Of a stretch of 47,534 nucleotides of DNA, positions 40,774-47,534 are shown in pieces (position 1 is the first letter of the stretch; each line of letters opens with the position of its first letter). Source of the stretch: Candidatus Baldrarchaeum yapensis (lineage in GTDB: Archaea; Asgardarchaeota; Baldrarchaeia; Baldrarchaeales; Baldrarchaeaceae). Under the pieces are notes generated by a model, which ran no database searches, was not told where the DNA came from, and saw nothing but the letters and a program-made list of their open reading frames with translations. The translations under genes were made by a program, and so were the position numbers. Where the stretch lies: assembly GCA_016840465.1 (NCBI GenBank), contig JAEOSH010000012.1, positions 1 through 47,534 of the forward strand, written 5' to 3'.

Positions 40774-42300
40774 CTAAGGCAAACCAAACTTCTTAAATAC
40801 AAATGGAATTTTTTCAATGACATCCTCTGGTGTTATATGGTATCCTTTCTCCTCCACAGCCATGTCCCCAGCTACCCCGTTGACAAAGGCCGCCGTGGCA
40901 GCGGCATCAACCGCATCGTTTCCCCATGCCAAGAAGGTTGCAACTATTCCCGATAACACATCACCAGTTCCACCAACGGTCATACCGGGGTTTCCGGTAA
41001 TATTAACATAGCAACGATCTCCGTCACTTATTAGATCCTCCGGACCCTTAACTAAAAGTGTCACGTTGAACCTTTTGGCGTATGATCGGACAATATCTAT
41101 TTTCTTTTCAAGAGAGAGGCTCTCATCTAGAGAACTTCCCGTCAGGGTCAAAAATTCGCCCCTATGAGGGGTCAAAACTGCTCTTAGTCCTCTTAAAGCA
41201 TGAACATTGTCACTAATGATCTTTAAGGCATCCGCATCTATAACAACGGGTTTTCCATACTCCCTTATTATGTCTAAAACTTTCAGGCAAGCAACTCGTG
41301 TTTTTTCATTCAATCCGAGACCTGGTCCTATTACGATGGAATCAAATCTCTGAATAATGTTCTTGATGAGATCGACGCCCCTATCGTCGAACCACCCGCC
41401 TGGGTACTCATAAACGATGATGCTTGGAGAAAAGGATCGTATTATACCGGAAACCTTTTCTGGCGCAACAACCACTGCAATATCTGCTCCGCACCTCAAT
41501 GCAGCGAGGGCAGCTAGGGCAGGTGCGCCACTATACTTCTCGCTTCCACCTATTATTAGTATTCTGCCAAAATCTCCCTTATGGGAGTCCCGTCTTCGCG
41601 CCTTTATGGACGCTCTCAAGTTGCCGGGTCCTACATATAACTCGGCCTCTTTAGGGATACCTATATTCACTACAAGAATTTCTCCGCATATTTCCCGCGC
41701 GATGATCAGTCCCCGTTTCATCGCATGAAAGGTAACTGTAACATCGGATTTCACGGCAACTTTAAACTCGCCAGTATCCGGATCTAAGCCGGAGGGCACA
41801 TCTACTGATACTTTGAGCCCCTTACTCTCATTTATGATCGAAATTGCGGTCTTTACTGGCTCCCTAGGCTCTCCTTTTATTCCAGTACCCAATATTGCAT
41901 CGACTATCACATCCGCGGAGACCACCTTCTCTCTCATCATTAATATTTCCTCGCGAGTCCTGATGATTTCTTTCTCGACAGATACCATTTTTTCCAGAAT
42001 GTTCCAATTTCTTCTTGCCTCTTCCGTTCTTATTGAACTTGGCTCGCCTAGCAACATTACCGTAACCTTCGAACCTAAAGATGCAAGATGTCTCGCGGCC
42101 ACGAAACCGTCTCCCCCATTATTTCCGAGTCCCGCAATCACAACAACCTTTTTCCGACGGAGGTCGCCAACTTTCTCCAATACTGTTCTTGCAATGGACG
42201 AGCCGGCATTCTCCATCAGTTGTAGGCGTGATATCCCCAGCCATTCACAATTATCGTCGATCATTCTCATTTCTCTCGATGATAGGACGCGGGTGCTCAA
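40774..42300 (-). CDS. nnr: Bifunctional NAD(P)HX epimerase / ADP-dependent NAD(P)HX dehydratase
   Basis: 508 residues, TTG start with GGTGA eight bases before it. The N-terminal YjeF_N epimerase domain has MENAGSSIARTVLE and VVVIAGLGNNGGDGFVAARHLASLG. The C-terminal dehydratase (carbohydrate-kinase fold) has ILIIGGSEKYSGAPALAALAALRCGADI, AVLTPHRGEFLTLTG and GMTVGGTGDVLSGIVATFLAWG near residue 445. It repairs hydrated NADH/NADPH formed by heat or by GAPDH. The fused form is common in archaea and bacteria. Confidence 0.96.
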   Translation of the reverse strand: MSTRVLSSREMRMIDDNCEWLGISRLQLMENAGSSIARTVLEKVGDLRRKKVVVIAGLGNNGGDGFVAARHLASLGSKVTVMLLGEPSSIRTEEARRNWNILEKMVSVEKEIIRTREEILMMREKVVSADVIVDAILGTGIKGEPREPVKTAISIINESKGLKVSVDVPSGLDPDTGEFKVAVKSDVTVTFHAMKRGLIIAREICGEILVVNIGIPKEAELYVGPGNLRASIKARRRDSHKGDFGRILIIGGSEKYSGAPALAALAALRCGADIAVVVAPEKVSGIIRSFSPSIIVYEYPGGWFDDRGVDLIKNIIQRFDSIVIGPGLGLNEKTRVACLKVLDIIREYGKPVVIDADALKIISDNVHALRGLRAVLTPHRGEFLTLTGSSLDESLSLEKKIDIVRSYAKRFNVTLLVKGPEDLISDGDRCYVNITGNPGMTVGGTGDVLSGIVATFLAWGNDAVDAAATAAFVNGVAGDMAVEEKGYHITPEDVIEKIPFVFKKFGLP

Positions 42301-42352
42301 GAGTGGTCACCCACGATCGCCTGAAGGGTTCATAACTTGTCGAGGAGATAAA

Positions 42353-42378
42353 TATCGGATATTACTTAAAGTCCGATA
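42353..42378. promoter_or_regulatory. Inverted repeat in the nnr/archaetidylinositol-synthase divergent promoter
   Basis: TATCGGA (42353-42359) and TCCGATA (42372-42378) form a perfect seven-base inverted repeat with a 12-base spacer, overlapping TATA-like sequence of both genes. The eight-base TAAATATC occurs at 42349-42356 and again at 42381-42388. This could be an operator for a dimeric regulator, or chance in AT-rich DNA. Confidence 0.35.
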
Positions 42379-42440
42379 ATTAAATATCCCCTCATATCTT
42401 TTAACTCAAAATCGGCCATAACCCTACATAGGTAATCGAA

Positions 42441-43016
42441 ATGTTGAGTAGGCTGAAAAACATCGCCGAAAAATTGTTAGCACCAATCGCTAGGGCGGTA
42501 CTAAAAGCGGGTTTATCTCCGAATGTTTTAACAGTACTCGGTCTCGTTCTTGCCGCTCTTGCTGCCTTATTTTATTCCCTGAAGGGAATACTACTCGCAC
42601 TTATATCACTATTCGTATCAGGACTTCTAGACGCTCTTGATGGAACGGTTGCAAGAATGTCTCAAAAATCATCGGCGGCTGGCGGCTTTCTGGACGCGGT
42701 TTCCGATAGGTACAGTGATGCTTTTCTCATACTGGGTATTGTCATTGGCGGATATTGTGATGTACTTATAGGGCTACTTGCGCTATCCGGTTGCATGCTT
42801 GTGAGTTATGCGAGGGCGAGAGCCGAAAGTTTAGGAGTGCGTGAGTTTGGCATTGGATTGGCGGAGAGGCCCGAACGCTTAATCATAATAATGGTGGGAA
42901 CCGCCTTAGAGACGGTACACGCCGGAAGCTTATACGTGAGTATGATAGTTCTCTCAATACTCGCGCATATAACCGCAATCCAAAGGACATTCTACGCGCT
43001 CAGGTGTCTGAAGTGA
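42441..43016 (+). CDS. CDP-alcohol phosphatidyltransferase, likely archaetidylinositol phosphate synthase
   Basis: 191 residues with several membrane helices. The CDP-alcohol phosphotransferase motif D-G-x2-A-R-x8-G-x3-D-x3-D is complete at residues 67-89 (DGTVARMSQKSSAAGGFLDAVSD). Membrane enzymes of this family attach an alcohol (inositol-phosphate, serine or glycerol-phosphate) to CDP-archaeol. The length and SPNVLTVLGLVLAALAALF match archaeal AIP synthases best; the substrate is a family-level inference. The 3' end overlaps the PadR gene by 17 bases. Confidence 0.85.
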   Translation: MLSRLKNIAEKLLAPIARAVLKAGLSPNVLTVLGLVLAALAALFYSLKGILLALISLFVSGLLDALDGTVARMSQKSSAAGGFLDAVSDRYSDAFLILGIVIGGYCDVLIGLLALSGCMLVSYARARAESLGVREFGIGLAERPERLIIIMVGTALETVHAGSLYVSMIVLSILAHITAIQRTFYALRCLK

Positions 43017-43353
43017 GATCGAATACGAGGTCTAACAGTTTCTTCAAAAAAATTTTTGCCTGTTTCATAGCGTTTTGCCCCTTTTCCGTGATCACATAGT
43101 ACTTTCTTGCGACCTCCCCGGATCCCTTTATTTCCTGCACCTCAACTAACCCCTCTCTTCTGAGCGAATAAAGAACAGCATAACTTGTAACCTTGCCTGG
43201 CGTGAAATTAAACCGCTTCTTTATCTCCTCCCGCAACTCATAACCGTACTTGGGGCCCTCCTGCAGAAGTCTCAAAATGTAGATCCAAAGATTCTCCCTA
43301 GTTAGTTTAGAAATTAGACGGTCTAGCGCCTTGGTTCTCTCTTCTATTTTCAG
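43000..43353 (-). CDS. PadR-family transcriptional regulator with unusual start
   Basis: 117 residues if read from CTG at 43353; 91 from the first canonical start, TTG at 43275. The winged helix is clear: LLQEGPKYGYELREEIKKRFNFTPGKVTSYAVLYSLRREGLVEVQEI. Upstream of TTG the frame stays open and encodes LDRLISKLTRENLWIYILRLLQEG, which completes the first helix PadR proteins normally have. No ATG, GTG or TTG exists in that stretch before an in-frame stop near 43420. Either CTG (AAGGGGG seven bases upstream) starts translation, or there is a sequence error, or a shortened protein is made. C-terminal part is short helix-forming. Confidence 0.75.
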   Translation of the reverse strand: MKIEERTKALDRLISKLTRENLWIYILRLLQEGPKYGYELREEIKKRFNFTPGKVTSYAVLYSLRREGLVEVQEIKGSGEVARKYYVITEKGQNAMKQAKIFLKKLLDLVFDLTSDT

Positions 43354-43369
43354 AACCCCCTTGAGGGTT

Positions 43370-43663
43370 CTATCTTCTTCCGAGCGGTACTCTCTTCTTT
43401 CTCTCCTCTTCAGGCCTTATCTTAGCGATCCCGTAGTAAACAGCACATCTTATACAGTAATAAACAGTATCGGTACGTGTGTATATGTATGCCCCCTGCT
43501 TCCGTAGCTCCTTCATGAGCGAAGGGTCAACTAGGCTTATCCTCCGTGTTATCTTTTTCGCCTTATCTCTCGGCACCCTTTGACCGCACTTGCAACATTG
43601 GACGTACTCGGTTCGCCCCTTACTACCCTTCGATCTTCCACCACTTTTTCGTTTCTTTGGCAA
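43370..43663 (-). CDS. rps26e: Small ribosomal subunit protein S26e
   Basis: 97 residues. Starts MPKKRKSGGRSKGSKGRTEYVQCCKCGQRVPRDKAKK and continues VYYCIRCAVYYGIAKIRPEEERKKR. The CxxC pairs (CKCG and CIRC) form the eS26 zinc site, and the family pattern is unmistakable. S26e occurs in eukaryotes and in TACK/related archaea but not in most euryarchaea, so it is a lineage marker. The ATG has GGAGG upstream, with a TATA-like CCTTAAAAATG at 43713-43723 (minus direction). Confidence 0.96.
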   Translation of the reverse strand: MPKKRKSGGRSKGSKGRTEYVQCCKCGQRVPRDKAKKITRRISLVDPSLMKELRKQGAYIYTRTDTVYYCIRCAVYYGIAKIRPEEERKKRVPLGRR

Positions 43664-43712
43664 GATTTTTCCTCCAGTTCCTCCTTCTACCTTAATTTGT
43701 GATAACTACATA

Positions 43713-43723
43713 CCTTAAAAATG
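43713..43723 (-). promoter_or_regulatory. TATA-like box for rps26e
   Basis: CATTTTTAAGG on the minus strand, 50-60 bases before the ATG at 43663. It predicts a start near 43692 with a leader of about 29 bases carrying two GGAGG sites. The rest of the 143-base gap (43664-43806) shows nothing further I can support. Confidence 0.4.
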
Positions 43724-43806
43724 TTCTGTAAAAACGAAATTCACGAAAAACAAATAAAGTGGAGGAACGCACAGCACCTAGCATCGCGTTACAGAGCAAC
43801 GTATCG

Positions 43807-44433
43807 TCAGAATCTAGTGGATGCCACTATGAGTCCTGCCATCGTGATATGCAACGCAAAGTACTCGAGTAACATTTCAAAATTCAGCAATAAGTGATGT
43901 GAAAGTGCCCATACCACTAAGCATAACGTTAGCAGGGCTATGCGCGCACTTTTCAATTTTATTGCGGAGAGAATAAACACCGATACTATCAGCAAACCCC
44001 CGCTAATTGCATAAATTTTCATTATTGCTGAAAACCACAAGGGGACCCCGGGCTCGTCAAATATCTCCGCCCTGACGACATGTATCCCGATGAACGGCAA
44101 TGATAGTAATATGCACACCACGCTTACAATTATCAGAATTCTAATCGCCCGTCTCAATCCTCTATGGACAAAAATCTCCGAAAGTAACAGCCAGCCTATC
44201 GCCCCAGTCGGCATTCCTATGGTGAACCATATAAGTGCAAACATATCTCTCGAAAACAGGCCAACCGACCATATCAGTACATCTATCTGCCCAAGTATTC
44301 CAAGTACATAGTAAATGGCAAAAAACAACGTCCCCTTCTCCACCTTCTTATAAACAATTGCAGGCCTTAGCAATAAGTATGCTGCAACCACAGACGCCAA
44401 GATACTAGTCGTACCAACTACCTCGAGAACCAT
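43807..44433 (-). CDS. Seven-helix membrane protein of unknown function (locus B)
   Basis: I cannot assign a family. 208 residues from the ATG at 44433 (GGTGA five bases upstream; a GTG at 44442 overlaps the GTPase stop). Hydrophobic segments are near residues 3-22, 36-58, 66-86, 96-116, 134-156, 160-178 and 183-204, so about seven helices. There is no large soluble domain. The 7TM pattern recalls sensor-type membrane modules (7TMR, MASE) but without recognisable motifs. It is the last gene of an operon with a GTPase, an unknown protein and a double-roadblock protein, so a membrane receptor or anchor for that GTPase is a working idea. Confidence 0.8.
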   Translation of the reverse strand: MVLEVVGTTSILASVVAAYLLLRPAIVYKKVEKGTLFFAIYYVLGILGQIDVLIWSVGLFSRDMFALIWFTIGMPTGAIGWLLLSEIFVHRGLRRAIRILIIVSVVCILLSLPFIGIHVVRAEIFDEPGVPLWFSAIMKIYAISGGLLIVSVFILSAIKLKSARIALLTLCLVVWALSHHLLLNFEMLLEYFALHITMAGLIVASTRF

Positions 44434-44438
44434 GAAAA

Positions 44439-44990
44439 TCACCCTATATTCTCCAATATTTTCAAGAGCAGAGTCTCAAACGCCTCCTTTACCCCCATAC
44501 CGGTGATCGCCGAAGTTCGCATCACCTCAACCTCATCTCCCAATCCAAGAGCGCTCTTTAACTCCTCTGGGGAAATTACGCCATTAAGGTCACATTTGTT
44601 TATGCAAAAGAGCAACGCCGTACTCCGCTTAATCACGCGTTTCAGCTCCTCCCAGCATTTTTTATTGAGCTCTATGCAGGTGCGTTGCCCATCCGCTACG
44701 AAGATGACCCCATCGGTTCCCCTGAGTATCGTGTACCTGGTTCCTGCGTAATAATCCTGTCCGGTAGCCGTCCATAGATTCACCTCCAACGTCCAGTCAT
44801 CAAATTTCAGTTTGATTACCCCAAAGTCGAAAAAGAGAGTCCTTCCGGTAGTGGTCTCGACGGATCTAACATGGTCGTCGTATCCCAGTTCCTTCAATAG
44901 AGCCTTCAGTGAGGTGGTCTTTCCGCTCATCGCAGGTCCATAATACACGATCTTCAATTTTATCGTTTTATTAGCGCGATCTACAATCAT
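44439..44990 (-). CDS. MglA-like small Ras-superfamily GTPase (locus B)
   Basis: 183 residues from the ATG at 44990 (GGTGAT four bases upstream, overlapping the previous stop; a GTG at 45002 is in frame). P-loop GPAMSGKTT at residues 18-26, TTTGRTLFFDF near 46-56, G3 NLWTATGQ (71-78), G4 NKCD (131-134) and G5 TSAITG (159-164). As in MglA, Thr replaces the Asp of DxxGQ. It is related to the locus A GTPase but clearly distinct, so the genome keeps at least two. The adjacent roadblock protein (45892-46818) is the likely partner. Confidence 0.92.
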   Translation of the reverse strand: MIVDRANKTIKLKIVYYGPAMSGKTTSLKALLKELGYDDHVRSVETTTGRTLFFDFGVIKLKFDDWTLEVNLWTATGQDYYAGTRYTILRGTDGVIFVADGQRTCIELNKKCWEELKRVIKRSTALLFCINKCDLNGVISPEELKSALGLGDEVEVMRTSAITGMGVKEAFETLLLKILENIG

Positions 44991-44995
44991 GATCA

Positions 44996-45889
44996 TCACC
45001 ACAGACTATCGATCCAGTCGCTAATGCTGCGAATCACGCTCTTAGAAATCAAATCTCCGAAATCCTCTCCCCACTCGGCCCTAATAAACTCAAGAAGGCC
45101 CGCAATGTCTATGTGCGGATAGAGTATTGTCTGTAGTAAAGTCCTATCGGAAATCCTATCCCTCATACCAACATTGTTAAGTATTCTGAGTTTGTAAAGA
45201 AGTATTAAGGCCCTCCTAGCCGCATGCACGAAGTTCAGAACCTCATTTCGTAGCAACTCCTCCTTGAGCATAGTCTCCTCGGTACTGAAATCTAAGAGTA
45301 TATCCGAGAGATCGGTATCCAACCTCAGTCCGCGAATTCTCCTCCTGATGACTTTACGCATTCTGCTCAGAGCGGTATGAGTCCTCACAATAGCATTTTC
45401 AATTAACTGCCTTTCAAATCCATAAAGCCTTTCCTGATCTCCCAAGGACTCCATGCGCACTCCATCGCTCAAGTATAAGACCTCCACAGGTCCGGAATAT
45501 CTGAAAACTCCCTCAACAATCTTATTAGTATCGTTATTTGGCTCTCGAAGAACCCCCAAAACCCAACCCTTGAAGTCAGAAAATTTCTCGAGCGCCATTT
45601 TCACATATCTGCATGGACACACAATTACAACTCGCTTTGCATGTAAATCCTGTCTCTCTCTCCTCAGGATTTCTTCGTACTCCCTTGTAGTTATGAAATC
45701 TATACCAAAGATGACTTTATCCCTATGAGGCGCAAATGAAGCTATATACTCAAGCATTAAATCCACGGATCCCCCATTTTCCCCAATAACGATAATGGGC
45801 CTCCTTAATAGCAGTGCGCTCAGCAACCTCGCCAACTCGTCTACATTCAATGACGAAAATATCATTGAGGGCGAAAACGTGCCCTTCAT
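44996..45889 (-). CDS. Protein of unknown function (297 residues, locus B)
   Basis: I do not recognise this protein. 297 residues, ATG with GGAGG upstream inside the end of the roadblock gene. Residues 5-150 read as alternating strands and helices (RRPIIVIGENGGSVDLMLEYIASFAPHRDKVIFGIDFI, KRVVIVCPC, GWVLGVLREPN, PVEVLYLSDG), an alpha/beta domain without a P-loop or other catalytic signature. Residues 155-297 are mostly helical, with a basic segment RMRKVIRRRIRGLRL near 178-192. No signal peptide or membrane helix. Its stop overlaps the GTPase start region, so it is translated with the GTPase and could be its regulator or effector. Confidence 0.8.
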   Translation of the reverse strand: MKGTFSPSMIFSSLNVDELARLLSALLLRRPIIVIGENGGSVDLMLEYIASFAPHRDKVIFGIDFITTREYEEILRRERQDLHAKRVVIVCPCRYVKMALEKFSDFKGWVLGVLREPNNDTNKIVEGVFRYSGPVEVLYLSDGVRMESLGDQERLYGFERQLIENAIVRTHTALSRMRKVIRRRIRGLRLDTDLSDILLDFSTEETMLKEELLRNEVLNFVHAARRALILLYKLRILNNVGMRDRISDRTLLQTILYPHIDIAGLLEFIRAEWGEDFGDLISKSVIRSISDWIDSLW

Positions 45890-45891
45890 GT

Positions 45892-46818
45892 TTACCCCCT
45901 CCTAAATATCCTCATTATTTTGGATAATATTCCGGATAGGTAACCTCTATGTCTGTTTCTGGTGTTATCTATCAAATCCCTTAATTTTTTGACATACGAG
46001 GGAAGAAAGACCTTTATAAGACCAAGCCTTAACCCCTCTTTTGAATTCTTGAGTGCAAGAATGCCGACGCTTATGTCGTAAAGAATGTAGTTGGTCTCCT
46101 CAAAATCACAAATAAACTGAGTCACCTGACTTCTTTTAAGCGTCCATGCTAGCCTCTTCGAAACGTCCATCACTGAATAGAGAAAGGGAGCTAAGTACTC
46201 CAACTCGCTACCATTCTTGGAAACGGTAACAACAGGCGTTCCTCCATCAATTATAAATGCCGCGGACATAACTTGAGGTATTACTTTCATCAGGCCGTCA
46301 AGAAGCGATCTTATTGTACGAATTTCATCATCACTGAACTCGAAAACCTCCCTCTCTACAGTGTCCACCTCTAGCGACCCCGGCCTCAAAGAGAACCTCT
46401 TAAGAGTCTCCAACATGGCATCATCAATACCCTTAGGAGGAACCCTAAGATCCCTCAACCGTAACAACTCGGGATACGCAATACTCACAAATTCGTTGAT
46501 CTTCAAGAAAATCGCGCCCATATTTACCGATGCGTGGGTCAATACGGCAAGGCGCAATTCCTCAATTTGAGGGAGAGATGATATTATGAGTTTTGCCCTA
46601 TCGCCTTCTATTACTACATAGTTCGGATTCTTGTTGTGTATTTGATGGACCGCCTTTATTATGGCCGCTACCGATGAGCACACTCCTAGTACCTCTTCCT
46701 GACTAAGCCACGCACCCGAAATTCCCAGCGGGTATCCGTCCTGCTGAACCAGTACCACGACCTCAACTCCGGGTACTTGCCTAATCATCTTAAGGCGAGA
46801 CGCTATGCTGCTTTCCAT
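45892..46818 (-). CDS. Two-domain roadblock/LC7 protein (locus B)
   Basis: 308 residues from the ATG at 46818; a GTG at 46836 would lie upstream of the likely transcription start. The N-terminal roadblock domain (about 8-115) reads VPGVEVVVLVQQDGYPLGISGAWLSQEEVLGVCSSVAAIIKAV...VVIEGDRAKLIISSLPQIEELRLAVLTHASVNMGAIFLKINE. A second, weaker roadblock-like domain (about 175-285) reads IPQVMSAAFIIDGGTPVVTVSK...LYSVMDVSKRLAWTLKRSQVTQFICDFEETNYILYDISVGILALKNSKEGLRLGLIKV. The basic C-terminus ends in KIMRIFRRG. Covalent pairing of two roadblock domains would mimic the MglB or Ragulator dimer. It leads the operon. Confidence 0.85.
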   Translation of the reverse strand: MESSIASRLKMIRQVPGVEVVVLVQQDGYPLGISGAWLSQEEVLGVCSSVAAIIKAVHQIHNKNPNYVVIEGDRAKLIISSLPQIEELRLAVLTHASVNMGAIFLKINEFVSIAYPELLRLRDLRVPPKGIDDAMLETLKRFSLRPGSLEVDTVEREVFEFSDDEIRTIRSLLDGLMKVIPQVMSAAFIIDGGTPVVTVSKNGSELEYLAPFLYSVMDVSKRLAWTLKRSQVTQFICDFEETNYILYDISVGILALKNSKEGLRLGLIKVFLPSYVKKLRDLIDNTRNRHRGYLSGILSKIMRIFRRG

Positions 46819-46856
46819 GGCTGCTCGCCCCTCCACATAAGTGTCTCTAAGAAATG

Positions 46857-46864
46857 TATAAAAA
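46857..46864. promoter_or_regulatory. Bidirectional TATA-like box between locus B and the deacetylase
   Basis: TATAAAAA lies midway in the divergent gap. Plus-strand transcription would start near 46886, with a leader carrying GGGGAT before the deacetylase ATG. Minus-strand transcription would start near 46834, just before the roadblock ATG at 46818. Inferred from spacing. Confidence 0.4.
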
Positions 46865-46913
46865 CCCCGAAAGATCGCGTCTTATTCAGTCATGTAGAAA
46901 ATTGGGGATAACA

Positions 46914-47534
46914 ATGAAGTTGGGTCTGGTCTACGGGAAAGTATTCCTGCAACACTCCGTTTCCATACTAAGACCGTGGATGGAAGCTTTTGAAAGTCCG
47001 TTGAGATACGAATGTGTAATTAGGCATCTGAACACAAAGGGCATACTAAGCAATAATAGAATAATACGCATACCTCCTGAAAGGGCAACCTTCGATAGTA
47101 TTCGCAAAGTGCACTCGTCGTACCTCGTAGATATCGTCAGAATTCTTTCGACGTTTGGAAAAGGGGTCGTGGGGCACTGCTCCCATGTTTCCGATCATTT
47201 ATCAAATGTGACACTATACGCATGTGGAAGCGCAATAAGAGCCGGCAACGCTGTCTTCCGAAAGGAAGTAGATATGGCATTCGCCCTCATTCGTCCTCCG
47301 GGCCATCATGCAAGCAGGTCACACGCTGAGGGATTATGCTACTTTAATAACGTGGCGGTGTTAGCAAGCCATCTGAAGGAAGAACATGGCGTAGAAAGAA
47401 TACTTATAGTCGATCACGACACGCACCCCGGCGACGGAACCATGGAAATTTTTTATAGCGATAAAAATGTCTTTGTGTTCTCAATACACGAATATGACTT
47501 CGAGTACCCTGAGAGGGGATGGCTGGGGGAAAGG
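46914..47534 (+). CDS. HDAC-family deacetylase, 5' part (acetylpolyamine amidohydrolase / AcuC-like)
   Basis: First 207 residues; the gene runs off the window. The class II-type core is visible: ALIRPPGHHASRSHAEGLCYFNNVAVLASHL (catalytic histidines in GHHA) and IVDHDTHPGDGTMEIFYSDKNVFVFSIHEYDF, where D-x-H supplies zinc ligands. The usual HHGNG/HHGDG reads HPGDG here. Archaeal members can deacetylate polyamines or proteins; polyamine genes lie elsewhere in this window, which makes a polyamine substrate worth testing but does not show it. GGGGAT precedes the ATG. Length and C-terminal features unknown. Confidence 0.9.
   Translation, partial: MKLGLVYGKVFLQHSVSILRPWMEAFESPLRYECVIRHLNTKGILSNNRIIRIPPERATFDSIRKVHSSYLVDIVRILSTFGKGVVGHCSHVSDHLSNVTLYACGSAIRAGNAVFRKEVDMAFALIRPPGHHASRSHAEGLCYFNNVAVLASHLKEEHGVERILIVDHDTHPGDGTMEIFYSDKNVFVFSIHEYDFEYPERGWLGER

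Noticed and set aside
1-47534. tRNA genes, CRISPR arrays and mobile elements
   Set aside because: I looked for T-loop-like GTTCRAATC, regularly spaced direct repeats, transposase-like genes and terminal repeats and saw none; a tRNAscan or CRISPR search would be needed to exclude them fully.

Overview
This window looks like chromosomal core sequence from an archaeon, probably a thermophile of the TACK (Crenarchaeota-related) side. Evidence for Archaea: eukaryote-like information genes (Nop5, fibrillarin, Gar1, SRP19, Rio2, LSm, TFE-beta), archaeal versions of PurA, AlaRS, ApgM and NurA/HerA, an archaeal C/D box guide RNA, GTG and TTG starts, and Shine-Dalgarno sites of the GGTGAT or GGAGG type. 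Ribosomal proteins S26e and S30e argue for TACK or a related lineage. Branched-chain polyamine synthase BpsA plus an aminopropyltransferase argue for thermophily. I cannot name the species. I see no tRNA or rRNA gene, CRISPR array, insertion sequence or prophage.

Layout. 1-3222 (minus): sugar-phosphate nucleotidyltransferase, fibrillarin, Nop5. 3312-5235 (plus): pyrD, pyrK, S30e. 5249-7362: hypE diverges from S8e, SRP19, gar1. 7509-11965: TFE-beta, FtsJ-type and Trm1 RNA methyltransferases, RNase HII, an HTH regulator, UPF0216. 12049-15440: bpsA, an FAD-linked oxidase, and speE on the opposite strand. 15450-19086: roadblock/GTPase locus A (four roadblock/LC7 proteins and one MglA-like GTPase), running on into cis-prenyltransferase UppS and a degenerate NYN-like protein. 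19117-21531: PRC-barrel protein and ADP-forming acyl-CoA synthetase subunits. 21615-27517: GPN-loop GTPase, a COG1709-type regulator, alaS, a 62-residue protein, purA. 27518-27884: the only intergenic gap over 300 bases; it holds a well-formed C/D box sRNA and promoters. 27885-35715: pyrG, nurA, herA, an ArsR-like regulator, rio2, DUF460. 35722-43663: LSm, a methyltransferase, apgM, a PfkB kinase, a MoaD-like protein, a membrane-anchored repeat protein, a Nudix enzyme, bifunctional NAD(P)HX repair, an archaetidylinositol-phosphate-synthase-like enzyme, a PadR regulator, S26e. 43807-46818: roadblock/GTPase locus B (double-roadblock protein, unknown 297-residue protein, MglA-like GTPase, seven-helix membrane protein). 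46914 to the end: the first part of an HDAC-family deacetylase.

Most of the window is housekeeping. The part most likely to be undescribed is the pair of small-GTPase/roadblock loci, about 26 kb apart. Locus B is a tight four-gene operon that combines a membrane protein, a GTPase, a protein I cannot place and a two-domain roadblock protein. Other points worth a look are the C/D sRNA with a 14-bp terminal stem, a MoaD-like protein with four residues after its GG, and a PadR gene whose conserved N-terminus has no canonical start codon.
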